DNA of 64,000 nucleotides from Burkholderia sp. Nafp2/4-1b (GTDB lineage Bacteria > Pseudomonadota > Gammaproteobacteria > Burkholderiales > Burkholderiaceae): contig NZ_ML058598.1 of the NCBI RefSeq assembly GCF_003635165.1, positions 52,504 to 116,503 of the forward strand. The letters are read 5' to 3'. Each line of letters begins with the position of its first letter. Positions within the stretch are counted from its first letter, which is position 1. A program made the position numbers and the translations under genes. The notes beneath the pieces are model-generated. The model ran no database searches, had not been told where the DNA came from, and saw only the letters and a list, made by a program, of their open reading frames with translations. Positions 17,655 through 26,963 of this stretch are shown here, in pieces.

Positions 17655-17679
17655 GCGGGCCGCGGCAAGGTCGGGCGGA

Positions 17680-18669
17680 TCACGCGCGCATCGCGAGCAC
17701 GGCGGCGCCCGACACCCGCCCGCCGCGTAGGTCGTCGAGTGCGCGGTTCGCATCGGTCAGCGCGTAGCGCACGACGTCGACCCGCAACGGTGTCGCAGCG
17801 GCGATCCGCATGAATTCGACCGCATCCCCGCGCGTCAGGTTGGCCACCGACGCGATACGGCGCTCGCCCCACAGCCATGCGTACGGAAAGCCGGGGATGT
17901 CGCTCATGTGAATGCCGCCGCACACCACGATCCCGCCTTTGTCGACCGCGCGCAGCGCGGCCGGCACCAGCGCACCCACCGGCGCGAAAATGAGCGCGGC
18001 ATCGAGCGGCTCCGGCGGCGCTTCGTCGCTGCCGCCGGCCCATGCCGCGCCCAACGACCGTGCCAGGCGTTGCGCGACCGCGTCGCCCGGTTTCGTCAGC
18101 GCGAATACCTTGCGTCCCTCGCGATGCGCGACCTGCGCGACCAGATGAGCCGCGGCACCAAAACCGTAGATGCCGATGCGGCGCGCGTTACCCGCCATGC
18201 GCAAGGTTCGATAACCGATCAGGCCGGCGCACAGCAGCGGCGCGGCCTCCAGATCGGCATAACGCCGCGGCAGATGCACGCAATATCGATGGTCGGCGAC
18301 CGCACACTCGGCATAGCCGCCATCGATCGTATAGCCGGTGAATCGCGGGCTGTCGCACAGGTTTTCGCGGCCGGACGTGCAATATGCGCAATGCCCGCAC
18401 GTCGAGCCCAGCCACGGAATCCCGACCCGGTCGCCGACGGCGAAGCCCGTCACGCCGTCACCCATTCCGCGCACCGTTCCGACGATTTCGTGCCCCGGAA
18501 TCAGCGGCAGCTTCGGATGCGCAAGCTCGCCGTCGACGACGTGGAGATCGGTCCGGCATACGCCGCATGCGTGTACGTCGATCAGCAACTGCCCCGCGGC
18601 GGGCGACGGATCCGGCACGCGCGCTTCGCGCAGATGCGGTGTCGTGCCGTCAAACATCATCGCAAGCAT
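17680..18669 (-). CDS. Zinc-dependent alcohol dehydrogenase (AdhA-like)
   Basis: A 329-residue enzyme. Catalytic zinc ligands are C38 (ACGVCRTDLH) and H60-E61 (PGHEIVG); the structural zinc site is C91, C94, C97 and C105 (CGHCAYCTSGRENLC). The cofactor site is the atypical IGIYGFGAAAHL. It resembles ethanol dehydrogenases of the AdhA/AdhP type and may dispose of reducing power in low oxygen. GGGGAGG before ATG 18669 sets the start. An FNR-like box lies 89 bp upstream. Confidence 0.9.
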   Translation of the reverse strand: MLAMMFDGTTPHLREARVPDPSPAAGQLLIDVHACGVCRTDLHVVDGELAHPKLPLIPGHEIVGTVRGMGDGVTGFAVGDRVGIPWLGSTCGHCAYCTSGRENLCDSPRFTGYTIDGGYAECAVADHRYCVHLPRRYADLEAAPLLCAGLIGYRTLRMAGNARRIGIYGFGAAAHLVAQVAHREGRKVFALTKPGDAVAQRLARSLGAAWAGGSDEAPPEPLDAALIFAPVGALVPAALRAVDKGGIVVCGGIHMSDIPGFPYAWLWGERRIASVANLTRGDAVEFMRIAAATPLRVDVVRYALTDANRALDDLRGGRVSGAAVLAMRA

Positions 18670-18757
18670 GCTCGCCTCCCCGCGCGATTGCTTTCGCGCG
18701 CGTCGCTTTCCAAGGCTGGCGCCGTGCATCGCGCGCACACCGCCCGATTACAGGCGC

Positions 18758-18771
18758 GTGATGTGCGTCAA
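18758..18771 (-). promoter_or_regulatory. FNR-like box upstream of alcohol dehydrogenase
   Basis: GTGATGTGCGTCAA matches the FNR consensus apart from two bases and lies 89 bp before the start at 18669. Confidence 0.45.
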
Positions 18772-18872
18772 CGGGCACCGGACGGTTGCCGACACGATGA
18801 AGTGGCATGACGCCGCCGGCGCGGGCCTCGTGGCACTTCCCGGAGCGCCCATCGCACGGCCGCTGCCGGGTG

Positions 18873-19526
18873 TCATTCGACCACCAGGTCGTCGACGACG
18901 GCACGTACCCCTCGTGCGGACCAAGCGGCTCCGCGCACGGCCTTGCGCTCCGAAAACGAGCCGACCTTGCCGGACAACCGCACCGTACCGTCGTGCACGT
19001 CGATCGCGATGTGCTTCGCCTCGCGCTCCGCATGACGCATGATCGCGCGCTTGATGTTGCCGCCGACGTCGTCCGCCCCGGCCGTGGCCTGTACCGCGAT
19101 GTGGTCGGTCACGCCCGTCACGCTGCGCATCTGTGAGATCGAACGCACGGCGAGATGGCTCTGGTACGCCCAGTCGACCCTGCCGGACAACGTGATCCAG
19201 CCGCGTTCGACCTGCACCTTGATCGCGTCATCGTGCAGGCCGACCGTCCAGTGCAGAACCGAACGCACCGCTTTCGCGATGTCCTCGTCGGTGCGCACGT
19301 CATCGTCCGGCAGATGCACCGTCATGTCGACGACGAGCGCCTTGACGCCGGCGACGCGGTTTGCAGCGCGCTCGATCGCCACCTTCTCCGCATAGCTCGG
19401 CGGGTGACCGGAAAGCGTCACGATCCGGTCGGCGACCTCGACACCGATGCGGGTTGCATCGATCGACGGGTCGGACTCCAGTTCGTCCTGAATGTCCTGC
19501 TTCAACTGCTTGTCGGTTTTCATCAT
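18873..19526 (-). CDS. Three-BON-domain stress protein (OsmY-like)
   Basis: A 217-residue protein with three consecutive BON domains: about residues 5-72 (GVEVADRIVTLSGHPPSYAE), 80-147 (VQVERGWITLSGRVDWAYQS) and 150-217 (IDVHDGTVRLSGKVGSFSER). Unlike OsmY there is no signal peptide, so it is probably cytoplasmic. AGGAG precedes a double ATG at 19526/19523. The FNR-like box 65 bp upstream and its neighbours place it in the low-oxygen set. Confidence 0.9.
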   Translation of the reverse strand: MMKTDKQLKQDIQDELESDPSIDATRIGVEVADRIVTLSGHPPSYAEKVAIERAANRVAGVKALVVDMTVHLPDDDVRTDEDIAKAVRSVLHWTVGLHDDAIKVQVERGWITLSGRVDWAYQSHLAVRSISQMRSVTGVTDHIAVQATAGADDVGGNIKRAIMRHAEREAKHIAIDVHDGTVRLSGKVGSFSERKAVRGAAWSARGVRAVVDDLVVE

Positions 19527-19590
19527 CTGCTCTCCTGTTCGGGCGATCGGCCTTGCGGAACCCAGCGTACGCGCCGCCACGGGCGCGCGC

Positions 19591-19604
19591 TTGATGCGCG
19601 TCAA
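19591..19604 (-). promoter_or_regulatory. FNR-like box upstream of BON gene
   Basis: TTGATGCGCGTCAA lies 65 bp before the BON-protein start at 19526, matching the consensus except for one base. Confidence 0.6.
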
Positions 19605-20014
19605 CGGCCGCGTCTCCCGCTCTCCAACTGTGCAGACAAATCGACCGAACAGTTCTCGACTGATTGCATCGCACTGTCCATGGTCAGCGGCATCCGCGCG
19701 GCCGAATAATCGGAGCAATGGGGATACGGCAAGGCCATACAGCCGCTCGACACACCGCGCCACCCGGCCCAACCGCATCACATTTGCGCAAGCCTACGTA
19801 ATTCGGGGAAGCAGCCGCAAACGCATTCGGATATATTCATACGAATTGCGTGTCGTCAGACGAAAACGAAATCGCCCGCTCGCTCGGGCGCTGCCCGGCG
19901 ACATGCAAGCCGAACCCGTCATGGGTCATGGAGACTCGTCCGGCACACCGACGCCTCACAAGGGCGCGCGATCGACCGGACGGCATCAGAACTATCAATC
20001 AACGGAGATGGCAG
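19605..20014. other. Intergenic stretch upstream of the binding-protein gene
   Basis: No convincing gene is seen. The stretch has A/T-richer patches (about 19790-19870) that could hold the promoter of the following gene. An in-frame upstream extension of that gene exists but would destroy the signal peptide position and was not used. Confidence 0.45.
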
Positions 20015-21169
20015 ATGGAACGAAGCACTGTCGGCATGCGCTGCAAACCCCTGATCACCGTCGCGCTGGCCGCCGCCGCATTCGCGGCCGCGTCGGGCGC
20101 GATGGCCGACCAGGTCGTGAAGATCGGCAGCGTCGAACCGACGACGGGTGGCATTTCGCACCTGGGCAAGGACAACGAGAACGGTGCGCGCCTCGCGGTC
20201 GAGGAAATCAATGCGAAGGGCCTGACGATCGGCGGCAAGAAGGTCACGCTGCAGCTCGACGCACAGGATGACGCGGCCGACCCGCGCCAGGCCACCCAGG
20301 TCGCGCAGAAGCTGGTCGACGACAAGGTCGTCGCCGTCATCGGCCACCTGAACTCGGGCACGTCGATCCCGGCGTCGAAGATCTACAGCGACGCGGGCAT
20401 CGTGCAGATCTCGCCGTCGGCCACGAACCCGACCTACACGCAGCAGGGCTTCAAGACCACCTATCGCGTGGTCGCGACCGACGCTCAACAAGGCCCGGCA
20501 CTGGCGAGCTACGCGCAGTCGAAAGGCGTGAAGAGCGTCGCGGTGATCGACGATTCGACCGCGTACGGCCAGGGCCTCGCGAACGAGTTCGAGAAGAAGG
20601 CGAAGGCGCTCGGCCTGAAGGTGCTGTCGCACGACGCGACCAACGACAAGGCCGTCGACTTCCGCGCGATTCTGACGAAGGTCAAGGGCGAGAACCCGGA
20701 CGCGATCATGTACGGCGGCATGGACGCCACCGGCGGCCCGCTCGCGAAGCAGGCGAAGCAGCTCGGCATGCGCGCGAAGATCCTGTCCGGCGACGGCGTG
20801 TGCACCGACTCGCTCGCGCAACTGGCCGGCCCGGCGGCCGACAACGTGCTGTGCTCGCAGGCCGGCGCGGCGCTCGAGAAGATGCCGGGCGGCGCGGACT
20901 TCCTCGCGAAGTACCAGAAGCGTTTCAACCAGGGCATCAAGTTCGATGCGCCGTTCGCGTACGACGCGGTCTACATCGCGGTCGACGCGATGAAGCGCGC
21001 GAATTCGACGGACCCGGCGAAGATCCTCGCCGCGATGCCGTCGACGAAGTATGAAGGCGTGATCGGCACGACCACGTTCGATTCGAAGGGCGACCTGACG
21101 CACGGGATCATCTCGATCTACGGCTACAAGAGCGGCAAGAAGACCTTCCTCGACCAGGTGAAGATGTAA
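20015..21169 (+). CDS. Branched-chain amino acid ABC transporter binding protein
   Basis: A 384-residue periplasmic LivJ/LivK-type receptor. A signal peptide (PLITVALAAAAFAAASGAMA) is followed by VVKIGSVEPTTGGISHLGKD, the typical first strand of the family, and VIGHLNSGTSIPASKIYSDA with the ligand-contacting Ser and Thr. ATG 20015 sits 8 bp after GGAG. No permease or ATPase genes are adjacent, so it is an orphan receptor or serves a transporter encoded elsewhere. The ligand could be a branched-chain amino acid or another small amide. Confidence 0.9.
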   Translation: MERSTVGMRCKPLITVALAAAAFAAASGAMADQVVKIGSVEPTTGGISHLGKDNENGARLAVEEINAKGLTIGGKKVTLQLDAQDDAADPRQATQVAQKLVDDKVVAVIGHLNSGTSIPASKIYSDAGIVQISPSATNPTYTQQGFKTTYRVVATDAQQGPALASYAQSKGVKSVAVIDDSTAYGQGLANEFEKKAKALGLKVLSHDATNDKAVDFRAILTKVKGENPDAIMYGGMDATGGPLAKQAKQLGMRAKILSGDGVCTDSLAQLAGPAADNVLCSQAGAALEKMPGGADFLAKYQKRFNQGIKFDAPFAYDAVYIAVDAMKRANSTDPAKILAAMPSTKYEGVIGTTTFDSKGDLTHGIISIYGYKSGKKTFLDQVKM

Positions 21170-21180
21170 CACCCCGCGAC

Positions 21181-21216
21181 GCCGGCCCGACGGGAACGCC
21201 ACCCGTCGGCGCCGGC
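21181..21216 (+). terminator. Stem-loop after the binding-protein gene
   Basis: GCCGGC-CCGACGGG pairs with CCCGTCGG-C-GCCGGC around a seven-base loop, starting 12 bp after the stop. It lacks a clear U-run, so it is a terminator-like or transcript-stabilising hairpin. Confidence 0.45.
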
Positions 21217-21257
21217 GCTGCACGGGGCCGATTCAGGTTTTGCGGAGATGAAGCGAC

Positions 21258-21587
21258 ATGTGTGCAATGGCGTATGCGGATTTTCAACAGGAGTTGAAGA
21301 AGGCGCAGTTGACGGCGCGCGAGTTCGCCCGCCTGATCCGGATGAACGAAAGCTCGATCACGAACTATTCGAGCAAGGGCACCGTCCCTTCCCACCTCGC
21401 GGTCATCGCGACCTTGATCGGCGCGCTCGCCGCGCACGAGATCGATTTCCGGCACGTGATCGGCAAGACGGCCATCGAACCGAAACGGCCGCGCGGCGTC
21501 GGCGCATTTTCGACGACGGCGGTGGCGGCGGCAGCGGCGGCCAAGCCGCGGCCGCGTGTCACGAAGCGCCGCAACGGCGATTCGTGA
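21258..21587 (+). CDS. Small HTH-like protein (DUF6471-type)
   Basis: A 109-residue protein. Residues 4-65 read like a short XRE-type helix-turn-helix (FQQELKKAQLTAREFARLIR, then MNESSITNYSSKGTVPSHLA). The tail is Ala-rich and then basic (KPRPRVTKRR). Such DUF6471 proteins are common in Burkholderia and presumably bind DNA, but no target is known. GGAGATG precedes the start. Confidence 0.7.
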   Translation: MCAMAYADFQQELKKAQLTAREFARLIRMNESSITNYSSKGTVPSHLAVIATLIGALAAHEIDFRHVIGKTAIEPKRPRGVGAFSTTAVAAAAAAKPRPRVTKRRNGDS

Positions 21588-21597
21588 ACTACCGCGG

Positions 21598-21784
21598 CCG
21601 ATCGGCTGCTTCGCGATCCCGCTCGGCGGCGTCGGTGAATTCGACACCCGACGGCGAGCGGATCAGCAACGGAACCCCCATCGCCGCTTCGAGGTCGGCG
21701 AGACGCCGGCTGAGCGCCGACGGCGCGTGCATCGAACCTTCCTGAACGACGGAAATGAACAGTTCGAGGCTGTACGGATCGTTA
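21598..21784 (-). pseudogene. LysR-family remnant
   Basis: On the minus strand DPYSLELFISVVQEGSMHAP runs into SALSRRLADLEAAMGVPLLI and RSPSGVEFTDAA, the N-terminal helix-turn-helix of a LysR protein. About a dozen residues between EGSMH and APSALSRR are deleted, removing half of the DNA-binding motif. The frame degenerates after the HTH and no effector domain follows. It is a dead fragment lying just after the dehydrogenase gene. Confidence 0.6.
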
Positions 21785-21878
21785 CGCGTGCGGGTGAATC
21801 CCTGGAGACTTTCGTGACGTGACGTGACATGACGTGTGGCGTCCGATGAACGCGTGCGGACCGGCGCGGCGGTCCTCG

Positions 21879-24800
21879 TCACGCCGCCATGCGCACGTGA
21901 TCGAGCAGCGCCTGCAGCGGATGACGCACCTGCCGCGCGGACATGCGCTTCACCTGGCTGCGGCACGAATAGCCGGTCGCCAGCGCCTCGCCTTCGGCCG
22001 CCGGACCATCGACGTGCGCGGCCCACGACTGCGCATAGATCGCGCGCGACGTCTGCAGGTTGCGCGCCTCGTGCCCATAAGTACCCGACATCCCGCAACA
22101 GCCGGTCGCCCGAACCGCCAGCCGCAGCCCGCGGCGCGCGAACACCTGCGTCCATTGCTTGCCGCTGTCCGGCGCGTTGGTCTTTTCCGTGCAATGCGGG
22201 AGCAATCGGTACAACGCCGTCGCACTGCCCGCGCCCGCTTCCGGCAGCGCGTGCAGCAGCCACTCCTGCGGCAGCGCGACCTTCGGCACGTCGGCGAGCC
22301 CCGTCACCTTCAGGTATTCCTGCCGATACGTGAGCGTCATCGCCGGATCGAGCCCGACGAGATCGACGCCCGAGCGCGCGAGCGCCGCCAGTTGCGTCGC
22401 GTTGCGGATCGCCGCCTGTTCGAACGCGCGCAGAAAGCCCTGCACGTGCAGCGCCTTGCCGTTCGGCGCGAGCGGGGCCAACCACACCTGGAAGCCGATG
22501 CGCGCGGCCAGCTCGATCAGCGTGGCCAATTGCTCGGTATCGAAATAGCGCGTGAACGTGTCCTGCACGATGACGACGCTGCGCGCGCGCTGCGCGTCGC
22601 TCAGCGCGGCGAGCGCGTGCGGCTCGGCCGGCCGCACGTTCCACTGCCGGACCACGGCCGCGAGATCGAAGCGGCTCAACAGCGGGCTGTCGACCATGCC
22701 GACGTGCCGCTCGAGCAGCGTGCGCACCCAGCCGGCGCGCATCAATCCGTTGTACAGCGCGGGCACGCGCGCCATCCACGGCATCGTGAATTCGAGCGAG
22801 CCGATCAAATAGTCGCGCAGCGGGCGCAGGTAGCGCTGGTGATACAGCTCGAGAAAGCGCGAGCGGAACTCGGGCACGTTGACCTTGACCGGGCACTGGC
22901 CCGCGCACGACTTGCACGCGAGGCAGCCGGCCATCGCGTCGTACACCTCGTGCGAGAAGTCGGCTTCGCCGTTGCGCGCGGCGCGGCTGTTGCGCCAGCG
23001 GGTCATGAGCCCGCTCACGAACGGCTGTTTCGCACGCGCCGCCGCGACGACGTCGATGCCTGCCTGTCCTTGCAGACGCAACCATTCGCGCATCAGCGAC
23101 GCGCGCCCCTTCGGCGACTGCACACGCTCGCGTGTCGCCTTCCACGACGGACACATCGCGTCGTCCGGATCGAAGTTGTAGCACGCGCCGTTGCCGTTGC
23201 AGTGCATCGCGGTGCCGTAGCTCTGCCACACGCGCTCGTCGATCTGCCGGTCGTGGTCGCCGCGCGTCGGCACCTCGTCGATCTTCAGCAGCCGCAGCGT
23301 GGTGTCCGGGGGCGTCGCGATCTTGCCCGGGTTGAACTGGTTGTGCGGATCGAATGCGGCCTTCAGTTGCTGCAGCGACGGATACAGCTCGCCGAAGAAC
23401 GCCGGTGCGTATTCCGAGCGCACGCCCTTGCCGTGCTCTCCCCATAACAGGCCACCATGGCGCTGCGTGAGCTCGGCCACCGCGTCCGATACCGGCCGCA
23501 CCAGCGCTGCCTGCTTCGGATCCTTCATGTCGAGCGCCGGACGCACGTGCAGCACGCCCGCGTCGACGTGGCCGAACATCCCGTACTGCAACCCGTGGCC
23601 GTCGAGCAGCGCGCGGAATTCGGCGATGTACGCGGCGAGGTTCTCGGGCGGCACCGCGGTGTCCTCGACGAACGGTTGCGGACGCGCCTCGCCCTGCACG
23701 TTGCCGAGCAGGCCGACCGCGCGCTTGCGCATCGCATACACGCGCTTGACCGCGTCGTCGCCGTTCGCCAGCGTGTGTCCCAGCCGTTCGACGCTCGTGT
23801 CGGTGCGCAGGTGCTCGACGAACGCGCGCACGCGCGCATCGACGTCGTCGGCATCGTCGCCGCTGAATTCGATCAGGTTGATGCCGCGCGTCGGGCGCCC
23901 ATCGTCCTGTGGGAAATACTCGGCCACGCTGCTCCACACGAAGTCCTTCATCGCGAGCATCAGCACCTTGGAATCGACCGTCTCGATCGACAGCGGCTCG
24001 CGTTCGAGCAGCGCGCGTGCGTCGCGCAGCGCGTCCATGAAGCCGGCGTAGCGCACGTTGACCAGCACCGAATATTTCGGAATCGGCAGCACGTTCAGCT
24101 TCGCCTCGACGACGAAGCCGAGCGAGCCTTCCGCGCCGCACAGCACGCTGTTCAGGTTGAAGCGGCCGTCCGGTTCGCGCAGGTGCGCGAGATCGTAGCC
24201 CGTCAGGCAGCGGTTGAGCTTCGGAAACTTCGCGTCGATCAGCGCGGCCTTCTCGTCGGCGATGCGGCGCGCGGTGCGATACACCTTGCCGACCCGGTCC
24301 TGCCGCGCGCAGCGGCGTTCCAGCTCGTCGTCGTCGAGCGCGTCGCTGTGCAGCGGCTCGCCGCCCATCAGCACGAAGTCGAGCGCGAGCACGTGGTCGC
24401 GCGTCTTGCCGTACGTGCAACTACCCTGCCCGCTCGCGTCGGTGTTGATCATCCCGCCGACCGTCGCGCGATTCGACGTCGACAGCTCCGGCGCGAAAAA
24501 GAGGCCGTGCGGCTTCAGCGCGGCGTTGAGCTGGTCCTTGACGACGCCGGCCTGCACGCGCACCCAGCGCTCGTCGGCATTGATTTCGAGGATCCGGTTC
24601 ATGTTGCGCGACAGGTCGACCACCACGCCGTCCGTCAGCGACTGCCCGTTGGTGCCGGTGCCGCCGCCGCGCGCAGTCACCGCGACGTCGCGATGCGCGG
24701 GTTCGGCAAGCAGCCGCGCGACAAGCCGCACGTCGTCCGCATGCGCGGGACAGATCACCGCCTGCGGCAGGCGCTGGTAGATCGAGTTGTCGGTCGCCTG

Positions 24801-24926
24801 CACGGTCCGGTTCGCGTGGTCCGTGCGGATTTCGCCGGCGAACCCGGCAGCCCGGAGCGCGGCGAGAAAATCGCGGTAACGGCCCTCGGGCGGGCTGACG
24901 GGACGGAGCAACGGAGCGATCGACAT
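21879..24926 (-). CDS. FAD/Fe-S D-2-hydroxyacid dehydrogenase (YdiJ-type)
   Basis: A 1015-residue flavoprotein, close to the roughly 1018 residues of E. coli YdiJ, a D-2-hydroxyglutarate dehydrogenase. The N-terminal half is an FAD_binding_4 domain (VAVTARGGGTGTNGQSLTDG) with the glycolate-oxidase-type C-terminal FAD-linked domain. The second half has Fe-S ligands CNGNGACYNFDPDDAMC and CLACKSCAGQCPVKVNVP and a CCG-type domain (GCCGMSGTYGHE). It probably oxidises a D-2-hydroxyacid and passes electrons on. ATG 24926 (MSIAPLLRPV) is chosen for length. The divergent LysR at 25080 is the likely regulator. Confidence 0.9.
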   Translation of the reverse strand: MSIAPLLRPVSPPEGRYRDFLAALRAAGFAGEIRTDHANRTVQATDNSIYQRLPQAVICPAHADDVRLVARLLAEPAHRDVAVTARGGGTGTNGQSLTDGVVVDLSRNMNRILEINADERWVRVQAGVVKDQLNAALKPHGLFFAPELSTSNRATVGGMINTDASGQGSCTYGKTRDHVLALDFVLMGGEPLHSDALDDDELERRCARQDRVGKVYRTARRIADEKAALIDAKFPKLNRCLTGYDLAHLREPDGRFNLNSVLCGAEGSLGFVVEAKLNVLPIPKYSVLVNVRYAGFMDALRDARALLEREPLSIETVDSKVLMLAMKDFVWSSVAEYFPQDDGRPTRGINLIEFSGDDADDVDARVRAFVEHLRTDTSVERLGHTLANGDDAVKRVYAMRKRAVGLLGNVQGEARPQPFVEDTAVPPENLAAYIAEFRALLDGHGLQYGMFGHVDAGVLHVRPALDMKDPKQAALVRPVSDAVAELTQRHGGLLWGEHGKGVRSEYAPAFFGELYPSLQQLKAAFDPHNQFNPGKIATPPDTTLRLLKIDEVPTRGDHDRQIDERVWQSYGTAMHCNGNGACYNFDPDDAMCPSWKATRERVQSPKGRASLMREWLRLQGQAGIDVVAAARAKQPFVSGLMTRWRNSRAARNGEADFSHEVYDAMAGCLACKSCAGQCPVKVNVPEFRSRFLELYHQRYLRPLRDYLIGSLEFTMPWMARVPALYNGLMRAGWVRTLLERHVGMVDSPLLSRFDLAAVVRQWNVRPAEPHALAALSDAQRARSVVIVQDTFTRYFDTEQLATLIELAARIGFQVWLAPLAPNGKALHVQGFLRAFEQAAIRNATQLAALARSGVDLVGLDPAMTLTYRQEYLKVTGLADVPKVALPQEWLLHALPEAGAGSATALYRLLPHCTEKTNAPDSGKQWTQVFARRGLRLAVRATGCCGMSGTYGHEARNLQTSRAIYAQSWAAHVDGPAAEGEALATGYSCRSQVKRMSARQVRHPLQALLDHVRMAA

Positions 24927-24979
24927 GGGATGAAAGTGCAAGGTGGGTGAAGCCGGTGCGCGGCCTCGATCAGAAATAT

Positions 24980-25079
24980 GAGTTTTGAGCAAGATTCCCC
25001 GCAGCCCGGAAATCCAGTATCTTGCGAATCAGCACGAGAAACAAACGAATTCTCTCCCGGCAAAACTTGCATAAAACTC
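24980..25079. promoter_or_regulatory. Long-spaced inverted repeat between ydiJ-type gene and lysR
   Basis: GAGTTTTGAGCAAG (24980-24993) and CTTGCATAAAACTC (25066-25079) are inverted copies matching at 12 of 14 positions, separated by 72 bp. The second arm abuts the lysR start codon. It may be a looping operator for the LysR protein. Confidence 0.4.
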
Positions 25080-25970
25080 ATGAATTACCGTCGCCTGACC
25101 CCGTCGATGTCGCTGCTGCTCGTATTCGAGGCGGCCGCACGGCATGAAAGCTACACGCGCGCGGCCGACGAGCTGTCGCTGAGCCAGAGCGCGATCAGCC
25201 GGCAGGTGCAGACGCTCGAGGATCAGCTCGGCGTGGCGCTGTTCCGGCGTGAGGGCCGCTCGGTGAAGCTGACCGAAGTCGGGCGGCGCTACTTCGTCGA
25301 GCTGAGCGGCGCGCTCGGGCGCATCCGCGGCGCGACGCTGCAGGCGATGTCGCACCAGGCCGGCGCCGGCACGCTGCGGCTCGCGACCTTGCCGACCTTC
25401 GGCTCGAAATGGCTGCTGCCGCACCTGCACGGCTTCTACGCCGCGCATCCGGGCGTGACCGTGCACCTGCATTCGCGGATCGGCGCCATCGACTTCCATA
25501 CCGACGATCTCGACGCGGCCATCACCGTCGGCGCGGGCGACTGGCCCGGCCTGCACGCGCACCGGCTGTACAACGAATTCCTGATCGCGATCGCGAGCCC
25601 CGACGCGGCTGGGCGCCGCAAGACCGATGCGCGCGCGCCGGCATGGGCCGCAGGGCAGACGCTGCTCGGCGTGACGAGCAATCAGCACGCGTGGGCCGAA
25701 TGGTTCGCGCATTTCGGGCTCGATCATCGCGAGATGCGGATCGGGCCGAGCTTCGAGCTGACGTCGCACCTGATCCAGGCCGTGCGGGCCGGGATGGGCA
25801 TCGGCCTCGTGCCGAAGGTGCTCGTGGAAGACGAACTGAGCCGCAACGAGCTGGTGACGATCGGCGATGCGATCATCAGCCAGCGCAGCTACTACCTCGT
25901 GTACCCGCCGGAAAACGACACGCTGCCGTCGCTCGTCGCGTTTCGGGAATGGCTGCTGAAATCGTGCTGA
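25080..25970 (+). CDS. LysR-family transcriptional regulator
   Basis: A 296-residue LysR protein. The HTH reads RRLTPSMSLLLVFEAAARHE then SLSQSAISRQVQTLEDQLGV and ALFRREGRSVKLTEVG. The effector domain is GcvA-like (LRLATLPTFGSKWLLPHLHG, IGLVPKVLVEDE). ATG 25080 is used because residues upstream in frame do not belong to the family. It is divergent from the FAD/Fe-S dehydrogenase and probably controls it. Confidence 0.9.
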   Translation: MNYRRLTPSMSLLLVFEAAARHESYTRAADELSLSQSAISRQVQTLEDQLGVALFRREGRSVKLTEVGRRYFVELSGALGRIRGATLQAMSHQAGAGTLRLATLPTFGSKWLLPHLHGFYAAHPGVTVHLHSRIGAIDFHTDDLDAAITVGAGDWPGLHAHRLYNEFLIAIASPDAAGRRKTDARAPAWAAGQTLLGVTSNQHAWAEWFAHFGLDHREMRIGPSFELTSHLIQAVRAGMGIGLVPKVLVEDELSRNELVTIGDAIISQRSYYLVYPPENDTLPSLVAFREWLLKSC

Positions 25971-26004
25971 CGCGCAGGCGCAGGCGCAAGCGAACGCGAC
26001 GCGC

Positions 26005-26853
26005 TCACGCGCGCCATTCGCCGAGAATCTGCTCGGCGAGGTAGTCGCACGGCGGGCGCGCGGACTGCGCGCTGCGCGCGAGCACCACCTCGAGTTCGCC
26101 GAGCGACGGCAGCCCGTGGCTCTCCGACAGCTGCAACAGATGTTCGGGCACGCAGCAGCGCGCGAGCGGCGCGATGGCGAGGCCGGCCTCGACCATGCTG
26201 AGCAGCCCGAGGAAACTCGGGCTTTCATATGACGTCCGGAACGGAATCTTCTGCCGGTTCAGCGCCTTGATCGCACGGTCGCGCGCCATGCTGCCGTGCG
26301 AGAACAGCGCAACCGGCAGCGGCCGCTCTTCCCACACGTTCCGTTTCACCGATCCGGTCCATACGATCGGCTCGAGCCGGATGAGCTCGCCCGACACGCC
26401 CTTGACGCGGGTCAGGCACGCAAGGTCGACCGTGTTGTCCTTCAGCATCGGCACGAGCGCGCTGCTCGGCTGGCCGATCACGCGCACTTCGACGCGCGGG
26501 TGCATCGCGGCGAACTTGCCGAGCACCTGCGGCAGCAGCGACGAGATGTAGTCGTCGGGCACGCCGATCGTCACGCGGCCGCGGATCTCCGGACGCACGA
26601 CCGACGCCCACGCCTCGTCGCGCATCGCGAGCATCCGGCGGCCGTAATCGGCAAGCATCCTGCCGTCGTCGGTGGCCGTCACGTTGCGCGTGTCGCGGAT
26701 GAACAGCGGCTTGCCGAGCGCCTCCTCCAGCGTCTTGATCTGCATGCTCACCGCCGACGGCGACCGATGCACGATCTGCGCGCCCTGCGCGAACGATCCG
26801 GATTCCGCAACGGCCACCACCATCGCCAGCACATCGAGGTCGAGCTTTTTCAT
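26005..26853 (-). CDS. LysR-family transcriptional regulator
   Basis: A 282-residue LysR protein. The HTH is DLDVLAMVVAVAESGSFAQG then IVHRSPSAVSMQIKTLEEAL and LFIRDTRNVTATDDGR. The effector-binding domain begins VTIGVPDDYISSLLPQVLGK. It diverges from a LysE-type exporter gene with about 110 bp between starts. That is the lysG-lysE arrangement, so it likely senses the exported amino acid. Confidence 0.9.
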   Translation of the reverse strand: MKKLDLDVLAMVVAVAESGSFAQGAQIVHRSPSAVSMQIKTLEEALGKPLFIRDTRNVTATDDGRMLADYGRRMLAMRDEAWASVVRPEIRGRVTIGVPDDYISSLLPQVLGKFAAMHPRVEVRVIGQPSSALVPMLKDNTVDLACLTRVKGVSGELIRLEPIVWTGSVKRNVWEERPLPVALFSHGSMARDRAIKALNRQKIPFRTSYESPSFLGLLSMVEAGLAIAPLARCCVPEHLLQLSESHGLPSLGELEVVLARSAQSARPPCDYLAEQILGEWRA

Positions 26854-26963
26854 GGGATTCAGAAAATCTGATCAATCGATTCAGTTTATCCCGTTTTACT
26901 GTCTGCTTCCATCGCCGGACAATGAACTCCGTCAGCACTCACTCGATGCAGGAAGCGGAAAAC

